Assembly (NCBI RefSeq): GCF_001761365.1
Contig: NZ_CP017477.1
Coordinates: forward strand, 3,214,001 to 3,278,000
Length of the DNA stretch: 64,000 nt
Direction: 5' to 3'
DNA from: Polaribacter vadi
GTDB lineage: Bacteria; Bacteroidota; Bacteroidia; Flavobacteriales; Flavobacteriaceae
Shown here piece by piece: positions 8,611-18,070 of this stretch. The position numbers were made by a program, and so were the translations under genes. Every line of letters starts with the position of its first letter. Positions within the stretch are counted from its first letter, which is position 1. The notes under the pieces were generated by a model. The model ran no database searches, was not told where the DNA came from, and worked only from the letters and a program-made list of their open reading frames with translations.

Positions 8611-11082
8611 TTATTTAGGATCTAAAATCATATCAATTCTGTCTACAACGTCTTGTAAATGGTAACGTCTTAAAGTGTTTCCACTATTAGAAGCATTTTT
8701 TGCATCTCTTTGAATACGCTTTAATTCACCTCTTGCTATCGATTTAATGTCAGATTGGTTGGCACTTACAGAACCTAATTCTCCACGACCTCTAGCATCA
8801 TCAGCATCGTTTAATAAAAATCCTAAACGCTCTACGTGTGCTTTTTGTAAATTTCTTCTGTACGTATCAATAGATTTTCCATTGTATAATTCAGACCAAA
8901 CTCCTTGGCGTAAATCAGAAAATAAGCTGATAACACTATAGGCATCATTTCCATTTAATGTTTCATTTTCAATCATTCTACCCATTCTGTCTACACTTAA
9001 AGCAGAATTCAGGATACGAGTTTGCATACTTCTAATTCTTTCAATAGCACCTGTAAATTCAGTTTTGCCAAAAATGCTTTTATCTAACATCCAAGTTGGA
9101 GTTTCAAAAAGTTGTTCATTTAAAAACTTTACAGCCTCTTTTTGATGATCTTTAGCAACATGTGTGTATACATTACCTTCTTGGTCAGATGTTTTATAGT
9201 ATTCATAAATACCACCAATATTACCAGCAACATGTCCCATATATCTATTAAACTGACCTAATAATTGGTCATACATTGTAGATAATTCGTCATAGTTTTG
9301 CCCTTTTTCAGAAGTCCATTTTTCTAAGTTTGGTAAAATTCTTTTTAAGTTTTTAATACCATACATAGAAGCTTTCATGGCATTATCACCTAAATCTTCA
9401 GTTTGAGAACTTGGATCTATAACACCTCTTTGTTGACGTCCAAAACGATACATTGGGTCTCCAGCATGTTTCATAATCCAAGCGTCTAAAGTAGCTTTTT
9501 CTTCTTTAGCAGTTTTGTTTAAGATTGGTCTATATCCCCAAGCAATTGAATATTTATCATAAACACCAATGTTTGGCATTAAAGCAACGCCTTTATCTTC
9601 TGGTTGCGCTATATAGTTAAAACGAGCATAATCCATAATTGAAGGAGCTGTACCATATTTATCTGTAAATTTAGATGAACGTAAAGAGTCTACAGGATAT
9701 GCTACAGAACTACCCATGTTATGAGGTAAACCTAAAGTATGACCTACTTCATGAGAAGATACAAATTGTATTAAACGTCCCATAACTTCTGTTTTAAAGT
9801 TATTTCCTCTTGCATCTTCGTTAATAGCTGCTGTTTGTATAAAAAACCAGTTGTGTAATAATGTCATTACATTGTGATACCAGTTAATATCTGATTCTAA
9901 AATTTCTCCAGATCTAGGGTCACTTACGTGAGGTCCGTTTGCATTTGGAATTGGAGAAGCTAAATATCTTACCACAGAATAACGCACATCTTCTGGACTC
10001 CAGTCTGGATCTTCCTCTTTAGATGGAGGGTCTTTTGCGATAATTGCATTTTTAAAACCTGCTGCTTCAAAAGCCACTTGCCAGTCATTAATACCTTGTT
10101 TTATGAAAGGAACCCATTCTTTTGGAGTTGCTCTATCTACATAATAAACAATTTGTTTTTTAGGTTCAACCAATTCACCTCTGTTAAACTTTTCTACATC
10201 TTCATCTTTTACTTCTAAACGCCATCTGTCTAAATAACGAACAGTTTTACTTCTCTGGTCTACTAAACCATAATCAGTTTGTCCTCTTGCAAACCAACCA
10301 ACTCTTTCATCAAAATATCTACGTTTCATAGGTACTTTAGGTAGTAAAACCATAGAATTACTCATCTCTAAAGTAATAGAGCCTAAGGCACTATTTGAAG
10401 GTGGTTTATTTGCAAAATATGTTTTTACGTGTCTAATTTCAATATTTTCAGGATAGCTACTTACTCTATCAATGTAAGAACGATCTTTATCCATTCTAGT
10501 TGCTTGATACGCTTTCCTGTAAAAATCAGGAAAACCTAATGGCTTTACATCCGAAGAAAATAATTCTGTAGCATCAATTACAGTTGCTGTAGAATCTTTG
10601 CTAAATGCTTTTATAGGAAATGAAAATAAAATTGGCTCTAAGTTAGAGTTTACAACAGCTTCATGCACTGGTAAAATTGTATCTGCAACTACGTCATGAG
10701 ATACGATTCTTAATAAGATTTGTTTGTTTTTCTTTTCCCAACGTAAAACTTGTGTGTTGGTTTTTCCACCACCAAAACCAATTCCGCTAGCGGTTTTAGC
10801 AATTCTGGTAACCATTAACATTTCTCTTTTTAAAAGAGAGTCTGGTATTTCAAATAAATAAGTGTCTGCTTTTTGATGAACTTTAAATAAACCTTCATCA
10901 GTTGTGTGTTCTTTTGTAACTACCTTGCTGTAAGGTTCAATACCATCTTTTGATTTTGGTTTTGGGGCCACTTTTTTTGGCTCTTCTTTCTTTTTTTTCT
11001 TCCAAAATTGTGCTTCAGCATTTGCTGAATAACCAAAAACAAATGCAACTAAAAGTAGTCGCGAAAATATTTTTTTTGTCAT
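8611..11082 (-). CDS. Secreted zinc-dependent metalloprotease (DUF5117/DUF4953 type)
   Basis: An 823-residue exported protein with a signal peptide (residues 1-25, ending ANAEAQ) and a basic, Pro/Lys-rich linker. The metzincin zinc site HEVGHTLGLPH has ligands His444, His448 and His454 and catalytic Glu445. A downstream SIMDYARFNYIAQPED segment supplies a Met-turn-like region. Flanking domains match the DUF5117 and DUF5118 regions common in Bacteroidota. It acts in the periplasm or outside the cell. Peptide substrates are unknown. It is monocistronic, with its own terminator. Confidence 0.88.
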   Translation of the reverse strand: MTKKIFSRLLLVAFVFGYSANAEAQFWKKKKKEEPKKVAPKPKSKDGIEPYSKVVTKEHTTDEGLFKVHQKADTYLFEIPDSLLKREMLMVTRIAKTASGIGFGGGKTNTQVLRWEKKNKQILLRIVSHDVVADTILPVHEAVVNSNLEPILFSFPIKAFSKDSTATVIDATELFSSDVKPLGFPDFYRKAYQATRMDKDRSYIDRVSSYPENIEIRHVKTYFANKPPSNSALGSITLEMSNSMVLLPKVPMKRRYFDERVGWFARGQTDYGLVDQRSKTVRYLDRWRLEVKDEDVEKFNRGELVEPKKQIVYYVDRATPKEWVPFIKQGINDWQVAFEAAGFKNAIIAKDPPSKEEDPDWSPEDVRYSVVRYLASPIPNANGPHVSDPRSGEILESDINWYHNVMTLLHNWFFIQTAAINEDARGNNFKTEVMGRLIQFVSSHEVGHTLGLPHNMGSSVAYPVDSLRSSKFTDKYGTAPSIMDYARFNYIAQPEDKGVALMPNIGVYDKYSIAWGYRPILNKTAKEEKATLDAWIMKHAGDPMYRFGRQQRGVIDPSSQTEDLGDNAMKASMYGIKNLKRILPNLEKWTSEKGQNYDELSTMYDQLLGQFNRYMGHVAGNIGGIYEYYKTSDQEGNVYTHVAKDHQKEAVKFLNEQLFETPTWMLDKSIFGKTEFTGAIERIRSMQTRILNSALSVDRMGRMIENETLNGNDAYSVISLFSDLRQGVWSELYNGKSIDTYRRNLQKAHVERLGFLLNDADDARGRGELGSVSANQSDIKSIARGELKRIQRDAKNASNSGNTLRRYHLQDVVDRIDMILDPK

Positions 11083-11179
11083 AATTAAATTTGATTTGAA
11101 TTAGTTTTCGAAATTACGCAAACAATAAATAAAGGATTCTTAAATAAATGTTAAAGAGAAGTGGTTAAATTTAAAAGAA

Positions 11180-11212
11180 AAAACCTCCAAAAAATTAATT
11201 TTGAAGGTTTTA
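11180..11212 (-). terminator. Terminator of metK
   Basis: An imperfect 12-bp stem (one G-U pair on the minus strand) with a short AT loop, lying 24 bases after the metK stop codon. Confidence 0.65.
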
Positions 11213-11235
11213 ATATCGTTTTAAAAATTACTTAT

Positions 11236-12525
11236 TTATAATTTGAAAGCCTTTTTTATGGTATCAACATAATCTAATTTTTCCCAAGTAAAAGTTTCTA
11301 CTTCTTCAGAAACAGTTTCACCCATAGGATTTGAAAAAGTTACTGTTTTTACTTCTGGTGTTCTTCCCATATGTCCATAGGCAGCAGTTTCTGAGTAAAT
11401 TGGTGTTCTTAATTTTAATCTTTTTTCGATAAAATAAGGACGCATATCAAAAATAGTTTCTACTATTTTACTAATTTCTCCATCAGTTTTGTTGATGGTT
11501 GCAGTTCCATAAGTTTCTACATTTATACTTGTTGGTTTGGCAACACCAATAGCATAAGAAACTTGGACTAAAACTTCTTTACATAAACCAGCAGCCACTA
11601 AATTCTTAGCAATATGTCTTGTTGCATATGCTCCAGATCTGTCTACCTTACTTGGATCTTTTCCTGAAAATGCACCTCCTCCATGAGCACCTTTTCCTCC
11701 ATATGTATCCACTATAATTTTACGACCAGTTAAACCAGTATCTCCATGAGGACCACCAATTACAAAAACACCTGTTGGGTTTATATGATATGTAATATTA
11801 TCTGTAAATAATTTTTGAAGATTTTCAGGTAATTTTGCAATAACTCTTGGAATTAAAATTGATTTTATATCAGCATTAATTTTTGCCAACATTTTATCTT
11901 CTGCAATCTTTTTATCTTCTTTACTTTCTGATGAAGGTTTTACAAAATCATCATGTTGTGTAGAGATTACAATGGCATCAATTCTTTGAGGAATATTATC
12001 ATCTGAATACTCAATAGTAACCTGGCTTTTTGCATCAGGTCTTAAATAATCGATTTCTTTATTTTCTCTTCTTAAAATTGCTAATTCAATTAACAATCTG
12101 TGAGACAATTCTAATGCCAAAGGCATATAGTTTTCAGTTTCATCAGTTGCATAACCAAACATCATTCCTTGATCTCCTGCTCCTTGTTCTTCAGGATTTG
12201 TTCTATCAACTCCTTGATTTATATCTGGTGATTGTTCATGGATTGCAGATAAAATTCCACAAGAATTTCCATCAAACATATAAGCGCTTTTTGTGTAGCC
12301 AATTTTATTGATTACTTCTCTAGCAATTTGCTGAACATCTAAATACGTATCAGATTTTACTTCACCAGCCAAAATAACTTGACCTGTAGTTACCAGCGTT
12401 TCGCAAGCAACTTTACTGTTTTTATCAAAAGCTAAAAAATTATCAATTAAAGCATCAGAAATTTGATCTGCAACTTTATCTGGGTGTCCTTCAGAAACAC
12501 TTTCTGAAGTAAATAAATATGACAT
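11236..12525 (-). CDS. metK: S-adenosylmethionine synthetase
   Basis: A 429-residue cytoplasmic enzyme that makes SAM from methionine and ATP. Visible motifs are [19 protein letters not shown] at the N-terminus, the loop [15 protein letters not shown], and the P-loop-like [19 protein letters not shown]. It is somewhat longer than E. coli MetK (384) because of an insertion around residues 195-220, as in other Bacteroidota. It is transcribed away from the methionine genes, and its long 5' leader carries a candidate SAM-II riboswitch, so product feedback is likely. Confidence 0.97.
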   Translation of the reverse strand: MSYLFTSESVSEGHPDKVADQISDALIDNFLAFDKNSKVACETLVTTGQVILAGEVKSDTYLDVQQIAREVINKIGYTKSAYMFDGNSCGILSAIHEQSPDINQGVDRTNPEEQGAGDQGMMFGYATDETENYMPLALELSHRLLIELAILRRENKEIDYLRPDAKSQVTIEYSDDNIPQRIDAIVISTQHDDFVKPSSESKEDKKIAEDKMLAKINADIKSILIPRVIAKLPENLQKLFTDNITYHINPTGVFVIGGPHGDTGLTGRKIIVDTYGGKGAHGGGAFSGKDPSKVDRSGAYATRHIAKNLVAAGLCKEVLVQVSYAIGVAKPTSINVETYGTATINKTDGEISKIVETIFDMRPYFIEKRLKLRTPIYSETAAYGHMGRTPEVKTVTFSNPMGETVSEEVETFTWEKLDYVDTIKKAFKL

Positions 12526-12597
12526 AACTATCTTGTTTTAAGTTTTTTAGGTAAAAATAAAAAGATTGCGAGGTAACTAAAAGAAGTATGGAATTAT

Positions 12598-12681
12598 ACT
12601 GCTTTAGCTTTTGTTTTGTTAAAGTTGTTGTAGTGAAAAACAATTCAACAAGAGGTTGCAATCAGTTCAAATTTTCCTCTT
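12598..12681 (-). promoter_or_regulatory. Candidate SAM-II riboswitch in the metK leader
   Basis: On the minus strand a six-base stem AAGAGG/CCTCTT (12676-12681 with 12650-12655) encloses a loop containing ATTTGAACTGATTGCAA. This resembles the SAM-II loop core, which as I recall it reads AUUUAACCGUAUUGCA. A downstream GCTAAAGCAGT (12598-12608) resembles the 3' GCUAAA strand. ACTG in the loop (12663-12666) can pair with CAGT (12598-12601) to form the pseudoknot. The intervening linker of about 41 bases is longer than in alphaproteobacterial examples. The call rests on motif memory, not on a covariance-model search. Confidence 0.5.
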
Positions 12682-12691
12682 AATTATTTTG

Positions 12692-12724
12692 CAAAGTTAC
12701 AGTTTAAAACCATACTTAAATCAA
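12692..12724 (-). promoter_or_regulatory. metK promoter
   Basis: The minus strand has TAACTTTG (12692-12699), an exact TAnnTTTG -7 box, with TTG (12722-12724) 22 bases upstream. Transcription would start just before the candidate riboswitch and leave a leader of roughly 160 bases. Confidence 0.6.
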
Positions 12725-12861
12725 TTTTGGGTATAATTTTTTATGATAGCATCATCGATAAACTAATTTTAGAAGATAACAACGAATGATTTTATAGAAT
12801 GATGAATTGAAACCTGTAAACTTTACGAAATCTATATAAAAATAAAATAAAGTGCTTTTTA

Positions 12862-12894
12862 TTTGGATATTAAACTTTTCTGTTGCAATATTTG
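12862..12894 (+). promoter_or_regulatory. Promoter of the SAM-I/metY transcript
   Basis: TTTG (12862-12865), 21 bases, then AATATTTG (12887-12894), seven of eight matches to the -7 consensus. It lies 30 bases before the riboswitch. Confidence 0.5.
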
Positions 12895-12923
12895 TACTTA
12901 CAAAGTTCAATAACTTATTGAAA

Positions 12924-13077
12924 TGTTATCAAGAAAGGTGGAGGGATTAGACCCTTTGAAACCTTAGCAACCCTTTGCAATGCTGAACTCAATTCAGAAT
13001 TTTAAAGAAGGTGCTAAATTCTACCCAAAGTACTGAATTTATTTCAGTATCTCACAAAAGAGATTGGATAGATAACA
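12924..13077 (+). promoter_or_regulatory. SAM-I (S-box) riboswitch upstream of metY
   Basis: P1 is the perfect pair TGTTATC (12924-12930) with GATAACA (13071-13077). The conserved core follows in order: AAGAAAGGTGGAGGGATTAG, ACCC, AACCTTAGCAACC, AAGGTGCTAAATTCTACCC and GGATAGATAAC. This matches the S-box consensus well. The terminal loops of P3 and P4 are enlarged by palindromes of a dispersed repeat family (12981-12997 and 13031-13049). A segment at 13112-13128 is nearly identical to the P1 3' strand and may form the alternative structure. SAM binding is expected to lower metY expression. Confidence 0.93.
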
Positions 13078-13203
13078 AAAAAAGAATGTTTCACTTCTGA
13101 AATGTTTGATTTTTCTTAATAACATTTTTCTAGTAAATACATCAACAGAAATTGATGTTTTGACTTTTGGTTTAATCATTTATTAACTCAAAAAAACAGA
13201 AAA

Positions 13204-14478
13204 ATGAGTACATTAAAATTAGCAACAAACGCATTGCATGCAGGGCATGATGTAAAAGCAAATGGAGGAACAAGAGCAGTTCCTATTTATCAATCTACAG
13301 CGTATGTTTTTAACAATTCAGAACACGCAGCAAATTTATTTTCTTTAAAAGAACTAGGGTTTATTTACACACGTTTAAACAACCCAACAAATCAAATTTT
13401 GCAAGATCGTTTAGCAGCTGTAGAAGGTGGAATTGGAGCCGTAGTTTTTGCTTCTGGAACTGCAGCAATTGCTACAGGTTTTTTAACGCTTTTAAAAACT
13501 GGAGATCATATTGTTGCTTCTAGCAGTTTGTATGGAGGAACGTATAATTTGTTAAGTGTTACTTTACCAAGATTCGGAATTACAACAACTTTTGTAGATG
13601 CTTCTGATCCAGAAAATTTTGGAAAAGCAGTGCAAGAAAATACTAGAGCAATCTTTATTGAATCTTTAGGAAATCCTAAATTAGATGTTTTAGATTTAGA
13701 AGCAATTTCTGCACAAGCTAAAAAAGCAGAAGTGCCTTTTATTGTAGACAATACTGTTGCAACTCCAGCTTTATTAAATCCTATAAAACATGGTGCAGAT
13801 TTAGTAATTCACTCCTTAACAAAATACATTAGTGGGCAAGGAACTTCTTTAGGAGGTGCAATCATTGATGCAGGAACTTTTAATTGGGCAAATGGAAAAT
13901 TCCCAGAATTTACAGAACCTTCTGCAGGATATCATGGTTTAAAATACTATGAAACTTTAGGTGCAGCATCTTTTATTTTTAAGTTGATATTAGAAGGTTT
14001 ACGTGATTTTGGTGGTGCTTTAAGTCCTACAAACGCGTTTAATATTATTCAAGGTTTAGAAACTTTGCCTGTTAGAATTAAACAACATTCTAAAAATGCA
14101 TTAGCTTTAGCAAAATGGTTGGAAGAGCAAGATGAGGTTGCTTGGGTAAATTATCCTGGTTTAGAAAGTAGTAAATACAAGAAATTATCAGATAAATATT
14201 TACCAAAAGGACAAAGTGGAATTGTAACTTTTGGACCTAAAAAAGGTTTTGAAGCTGCAAAAGTAATTGCAGATACTACAAAACTATTTTCTTTATTGGC
14301 AAATATTGGAGATACAAAATCGTTAATTATTCATCCAGCAAGTACAACACATCAACAATTAGATGAAGCACAACAAGCAAGTGCAGGTGTTAGTCAAGAT
14401 TTAATCAGATTGTCTGTTGGTATTGAAGATTTAGACGATTTAAAAGCAGATTTAAAAGAGGCTTTTTCTAAAATATAA
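13204..14478 (+). CDS. metY: O-acetylhomoserine sulfhydrylase
   Basis: A 424-residue PLP enzyme of the Cys/Met metabolism family that makes homocysteine from O-acetylhomoserine and sulfide. The N-terminal LATNALHAGHDV, the phosphate-binding FASGTAAIAT, and the PLP-lysine motif HSLTKYISGQGT are visible. The C-terminal segment SLIIHPASTTHQQL is typical of MetY. Length agrees with MetY (about 425) rather than with the shorter cystathionine synthases. Controlled by the SAM-I riboswitch upstream and followed by the acetyltransferase fusion that supplies its substrate. Confidence 0.94.
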   Translation: MSTLKLATNALHAGHDVKANGGTRAVPIYQSTAYVFNNSEHAANLFSLKELGFIYTRLNNPTNQILQDRLAAVEGGIGAVVFASGTAAIATGFLTLLKTGDHIVASSSLYGGTYNLLSVTLPRFGITTTFVDASDPENFGKAVQENTRAIFIESLGNPKLDVLDLEAISAQAKKAEVPFIVDNTVATPALLNPIKHGADLVIHSLTKYISGQGTSLGGAIIDAGTFNWANGKFPEFTEPSAGYHGLKYYETLGAASFIFKLILEGLRDFGGALSPTNAFNIIQGLETLPVRIKQHSKNALALAKWLEEQDEVAWVNYPGLESSKYKKLSDKYLPKGQSGIVTFGPKKGFEAAKVIADTTKLFSLLANIGDTKSLIIHPASTTHQQLDEAQQASAGVSQDLIRLSVGIEDLDDLKADLKEAFSKI

Positions 14479-14492
14479 ATAAACATAAAGGA

Positions 14493-14566
14493 TGTCTCCT
14501 TGAGCGCAGTCGAAAGGTCTTTTTGACTTTCGAGTAAATAAGTTCTCGACTGCGCTCGAACAGACA
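14493..14566. repeat. Flavobacterial GCGCAGTCGA palindromic repeat
   Basis: Two arms of about 20 bases (14493-14514 and 14546-14566) form a long imperfect hairpin with cores TTGAGCGCAGTCGA and TCGACTGCGCTCGAA. Sequences of this kind are widespread between genes in Flavobacteriia. It separates metY from the next gene and may end part of the transcripts. Confidence 0.8.
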
Positions 14567-14582
14567 AAAAATAACACAATAT

Positions 14583-17500
14583 TTGGAAAATCAACTACAA
14601 CATATCACTATAAATAATTTCACTACAGAAAGTGGAACTCATTTTAAGAACCTGCAATTAAGTTATCAATTGTTTGGACAAAAATTGGGGGCTGCTCCTG
14701 TTATTTTAGTAAATCACGCACTTACAGGAAATAGCGATGTTGCTGGTGAAAATGGTTGGTGGAAAGATATTATTGGTGTTGATAAAACAATCGATACAAA
14801 TGTATATACAATTCTATCTTTTAATATTCCAGGAAATGGTTTTGATGGTTTTTTGATTGAGGATTACAAAAGTTTTATTGCTAGAGATGTTGCCAACATA
14901 TTTTTAATCGGATTAAAACAATTAGAAATCGATAAGCTTTTTGCTCTAATAGGAGGTTCTTTAGGTGGAGGAATTGCTTGGGAAATGATGGTTTTAAAAA
15001 ACAAACTTACCCAACACTTTTTACCAATTGCCACAGATTGGAAATCTACAGATTGGCTAATTGCAAATTGTCAAATTCAAGAGCAATTTTTAATAAATTC
15101 TAGCAATCCTGTTCATGATGCAAGAATGCATGCCATGTTGTGTTACAGAACTCCAGCTTCTTTTAAAGAACGTTTTCATCGCTCTAAAAAAGAAAATTCA
15201 ACTGTTTTTAATGTTGAAAGTTGGTTGTTACACCATGGAAAAAAATTGCAAGAACGTTATCAATTATCGTCTTATAAGTTGATGAATCAGTTACTTAGGT
15301 CTATTGATGTGACTAATAATGATGAACTAAAAATTGATATTTTAGACAAAATTGAAGCGGATATTCACATTGTTGGTGTGGATTCTGATTTGTTTTTTAC
15401 TGCTGAAGAAAATAAGCAAACACACAAAAAGTTAGCATTAACAAAAGCAAATGTTACCTATAATGAAATTAATTCGGTGCATGGTCATGATGCTTTTCTA
15501 ATTGAATATGACCAATTACAAACCATTATTGAACCTATTTTCAATAAAGATTATAGAAAGAAAAAGATGAAAGTTGTAAAATTTGGAGGTAAATCTTTAG
15601 CCAATGGAAAAGGGTTAGAGAATGCTATTGAAATTATAAAAAATAAACATCAAAATAAAGAAAAATTTACGATTGTGGTTTCTGCAAGAGGCAATTCCAC
15701 AAACGATTTGGAAGCTATTTTAAAGAAAGCAGCTGCTAAGAAAGAATACAAAACTAAGTTCGAAAAATTTAAGAATTATCAACAAGAACCAAATAAAAAT
15801 GTTGATTTTTCCGATGAGTTTTCAAAACTATCTACCATTTTCGAAGGTGTTTCTTTATTAGGCGATTATAGCCAGAAAATTAAAGATGAGGTTTTAGCAC
15901 AAGGTGAAATTTTATCAGCAAAATTAGTAGCGAGTTTGTTAGAGGAAGAGGGTATTTCTGCAAATGTAACAGATGCTAGGAATTTAATTATTACTGATGA
16001 AAGCTTTGGAAATGCACAGCCAATTATTCCGATTTCTAAAGAAAATACAATCAAATATTTTAAAGAAAATAATGATAAAATTCATATTGTAACAGGGTTT
16101 ATATCCTCAAATAAAAAAGGAGAAACCACAACTTTAGGTAGAAATGGCAGTAATTATACAGCAGCTTTATTAGCTAATTTTTTAGATGCTGATGAGTTGC
16201 AAAACTACACACATGTTAGTGGAATTTTTACAGCAAATCCTGATTTGGTGGCTGATGCAAAAAAAATAGAGCAATTATCCTTTTCTGAAGCGAATGAATT
16301 GGCAAATTTTGGAACGACAATTTTGCATGCAAAAACCATTATTCCTTTATTAGAGAAAAACATCAATCTTCGAATTTTAAATACGTTTAATAAAGAGGAT
16401 AAAGGCACTTTAATCACAGCAGAATCATCAACAAAAGGTATAAAATCTATTTCTACGATTGATAATGTTGCTTTGTTAAATTTTGAAGGTCGAGGTTTGT
16501 TAGGCAAAGTTGGTGTTGATGCCAGAATTTTTAAAGCATTAAGTGATAAAAATATAAGTGTAAGTATTATTTCTCAAGGTTCTTCAGAAAGAGGAATTGG
16601 GTTGATCATTGAAGCTGAAAGAGCGCAAGAAGCTATTTATGCTTTGGAAAAAGAGTTCGAAAATGATTTTTATGCACAAGATGTAAATCATATTTCTATT
16701 GTAAATAATGTTGCAGTAATATCCATCATTGGGCAAGATTTAAGCGAATTTCATCATCCTTATAATGCCTTGATCAAAAACCAAATTGTTCCACTTTTAT
16801 TCAATAATACAGTTACAGGTAAAAATGTAAGTTTGGTGGTTAAAAAGACAGAACTTAACAAAGCCGTAAATGTAATTCATGGACAAGTTTTTGGAGTTAC
16901 TAAAAAAATAAATATCGCTATTTTTGGGAAAGGTTTAGTTGGCGCAACTTTAATTGACCAAATTATAGAAAATACACAATCGGTTTTAGAGCGAAGAAAA
17001 ATTCAATTGAATGTTTTTGCTGTAGCGAATTCTAAAAAAGTTTTGCTTAATAAAAACGGAGTTTGTAAAAATTGGCAAGAAAATTTATCGAATAAAGGTA
17101 ATGAGAATATTGCTGTTGAAGATATTATTGCGTTTGCAAAAGAACATCATTTTGAAAATTTAATTGCTGTTGATAATACAGCAAGCGTTAATTTTGTAAG
17201 CAATTATATTCCATTAATTGAAGCAGGTTTCGATTTGGTTTCTTGTAACAAAATAGCAAATACTTTATCTTTTGATTTTTATAAGGAAGTAAGAGCAAAG
17301 TTAAAAGAATATAAAAAACAATATTTATACGAAACCAATGTTGGTGCAGGTTTACCTTTAATTGATACCATCAGGTTATTGCACGAATCAGGAGAAAATA
17401 TCACTAAAATTAGAGGTGTTTTTTCAGGAAGTTTAAGTTATTTATTTAATACTTTTTCTTCGGATGAAGTTTCTTTTTCATCAACCTTAAAAGAAGCAAT

Positions 17501-17984
17501 TGATAAAGGTTTTACTGAGCCAGATCCAAGAGAAGATTTAGGTGGAAATGATGTTGCCAGAAAATTGTTAATTTTAGCAAGAGAATTAGAATTAGAAAAC
17601 GAATTTGATGAAGTTAAAATTCAGAATTTAATTCCAGAGAATTTAAGAGCAGGTTCTGCAACCGATTTTCTAGGAAATTTAGAATTATTGAATGAGGAAT
17701 ATCAAAAATTAAAAGAAAATCAAAAGCCAAATCATGTTTTACGTTATATTGGCGAATTAAGTGGAGATTTATCTCAAGAAAAAGGAAATTTAGAAGTAAA
17801 ATTAGTATCAACTACTACAAATACACCTTTGGGTTCTTTAAAAGGTTCTGATGCAATTTTTGAAATTTATACAGAATCTTATGGAGAGCAACCTATTGTA
17901 ATTCAAGGAGCAGGAGCAGGAGCAAGTGTAACTGCAAGAGGCGTTTTTGGTGATATTTTAAGATTGGCAAAACATAATAATTAG
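14583..17984 (+). CDS. Trifunctional fusion: homoserine O-acetyltransferase - aspartate kinase - homoserine dehydrogenase
   Basis: A 1133-residue protein. Residues 1 to about 325 are a MetX-like alpha/beta hydrolase: nucleophile Ser126 in GGSLGGG, Asp in VGVDSDLF, and the catalytic His at 300 or 302 in SVHGHDAF. Residue 329 onward is a ThrA-type aspartate kinase (VKFGGKSLANGKG, SARGNSTND, LGRNGSNYTAALLAN) with ACT domains at about 620-770. Residues from about 775 are homoserine dehydrogenase (IAIFGKGLVGATLI, SCNKIAN, GVFSGSLSYLFN, GFTEPDPREDLGGNDVARK). The aspartate-semialdehyde dehydrogenase step is absent from the window. The start is TTG; no in-frame ATG precedes the conserved region. An ATG at 15567 could give a separate kinase-dehydrogenase product. 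Confidence 0.9.
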   Translation: MENQLQHITINNFTTESGTHFKNLQLSYQLFGQKLGAAPVILVNHALTGNSDVAGENGWWKDIIGVDKTIDTNVYTILSFNIPGNGFDGFLIEDYKSFIARDVANIFLIGLKQLEIDKLFALIGGSLGGGIAWEMMVLKNKLTQHFLPIATDWKSTDWLIANCQIQEQFLINSSNPVHDARMHAMLCYRTPASFKERFHRSKKENSTVFNVESWLLHHGKKLQERYQLSSYKLMNQLLRSIDVTNNDELKIDILDKIEADIHIVGVDSDLFFTAEENKQTHKKLALTKANVTYNEINSVHGHDAFLIEYDQLQTIIEPIFNKDYRKKKMKVVKFGGKSLANGKGLENAIEIIKNKHQNKEKFTIVVSARGNSTNDLEAILKKAAAKKEYKTKFEKFKNYQQEPNKNVDFSDEFSKLSTIFEGVSLLGDYSQKIKDEVLAQGEILSAKLVASLLEEEGISANVTDARNLIITDESFGNAQPIIPISKENTIKYFKENNDKIHIVTGFISSNKKGETTTLGRNGSNYTAALLANFLDADELQNYTHVSGIFTANPDLVADAKKIEQLSFSEANELANFGTTILHAKTIIPLLEKNINLRILNTFNKEDKGTLITAESSTKGIKSISTIDNVALLNFEGRGLLGKVGVDARIFKALSDKNISVSIISQGSSERGIGLIIEAERAQEAIYALEKEFENDFYAQDVNHISIVNNVAVISIIGQDLSEFHHPYNALIKNQIVPLLFNNTVTGKNVSLVVKKTELNKAVNVIHGQVFGVTKKINIAIFGKGLVGATLIDQIIENTQSVLERRKIQLNVFAVANSKKVLLNKNGVCKNWQENLSNKGNENIAVEDIIAFAKEHHFENLIAVDNTASVNFVSNYIPLIEAGFDLVSCNKIANTLSFDFYKEVRAKLKEYKKQYLYETNVGAGLPLIDTIRLLHESGENITKIRGVFSGSLSYLFNTFSSDEVSFSSTLKEAIDKGFTEPDPREDLGGNDVARKLLILARELELENEFDEVKIQNLIPENLRAGSATDFLGNLELLNEEYQKLKENQKPNHVLRYIGELSGDLSQEKGNLEVKLVSTTTNTPLGSLKGSDAIFEIYTESYGEQPIVIQGAGAGASVTARGVFGDILRLAKHNN

Positions 17985-18070
17985 TATAGTTGGCAGTAAT
18001 TCAGTCAGCTAGAAAACTTTAAAGACTAAAATAAATAATTAGGCGTTTTTCTGCAAGGTTTCCAAAACTT

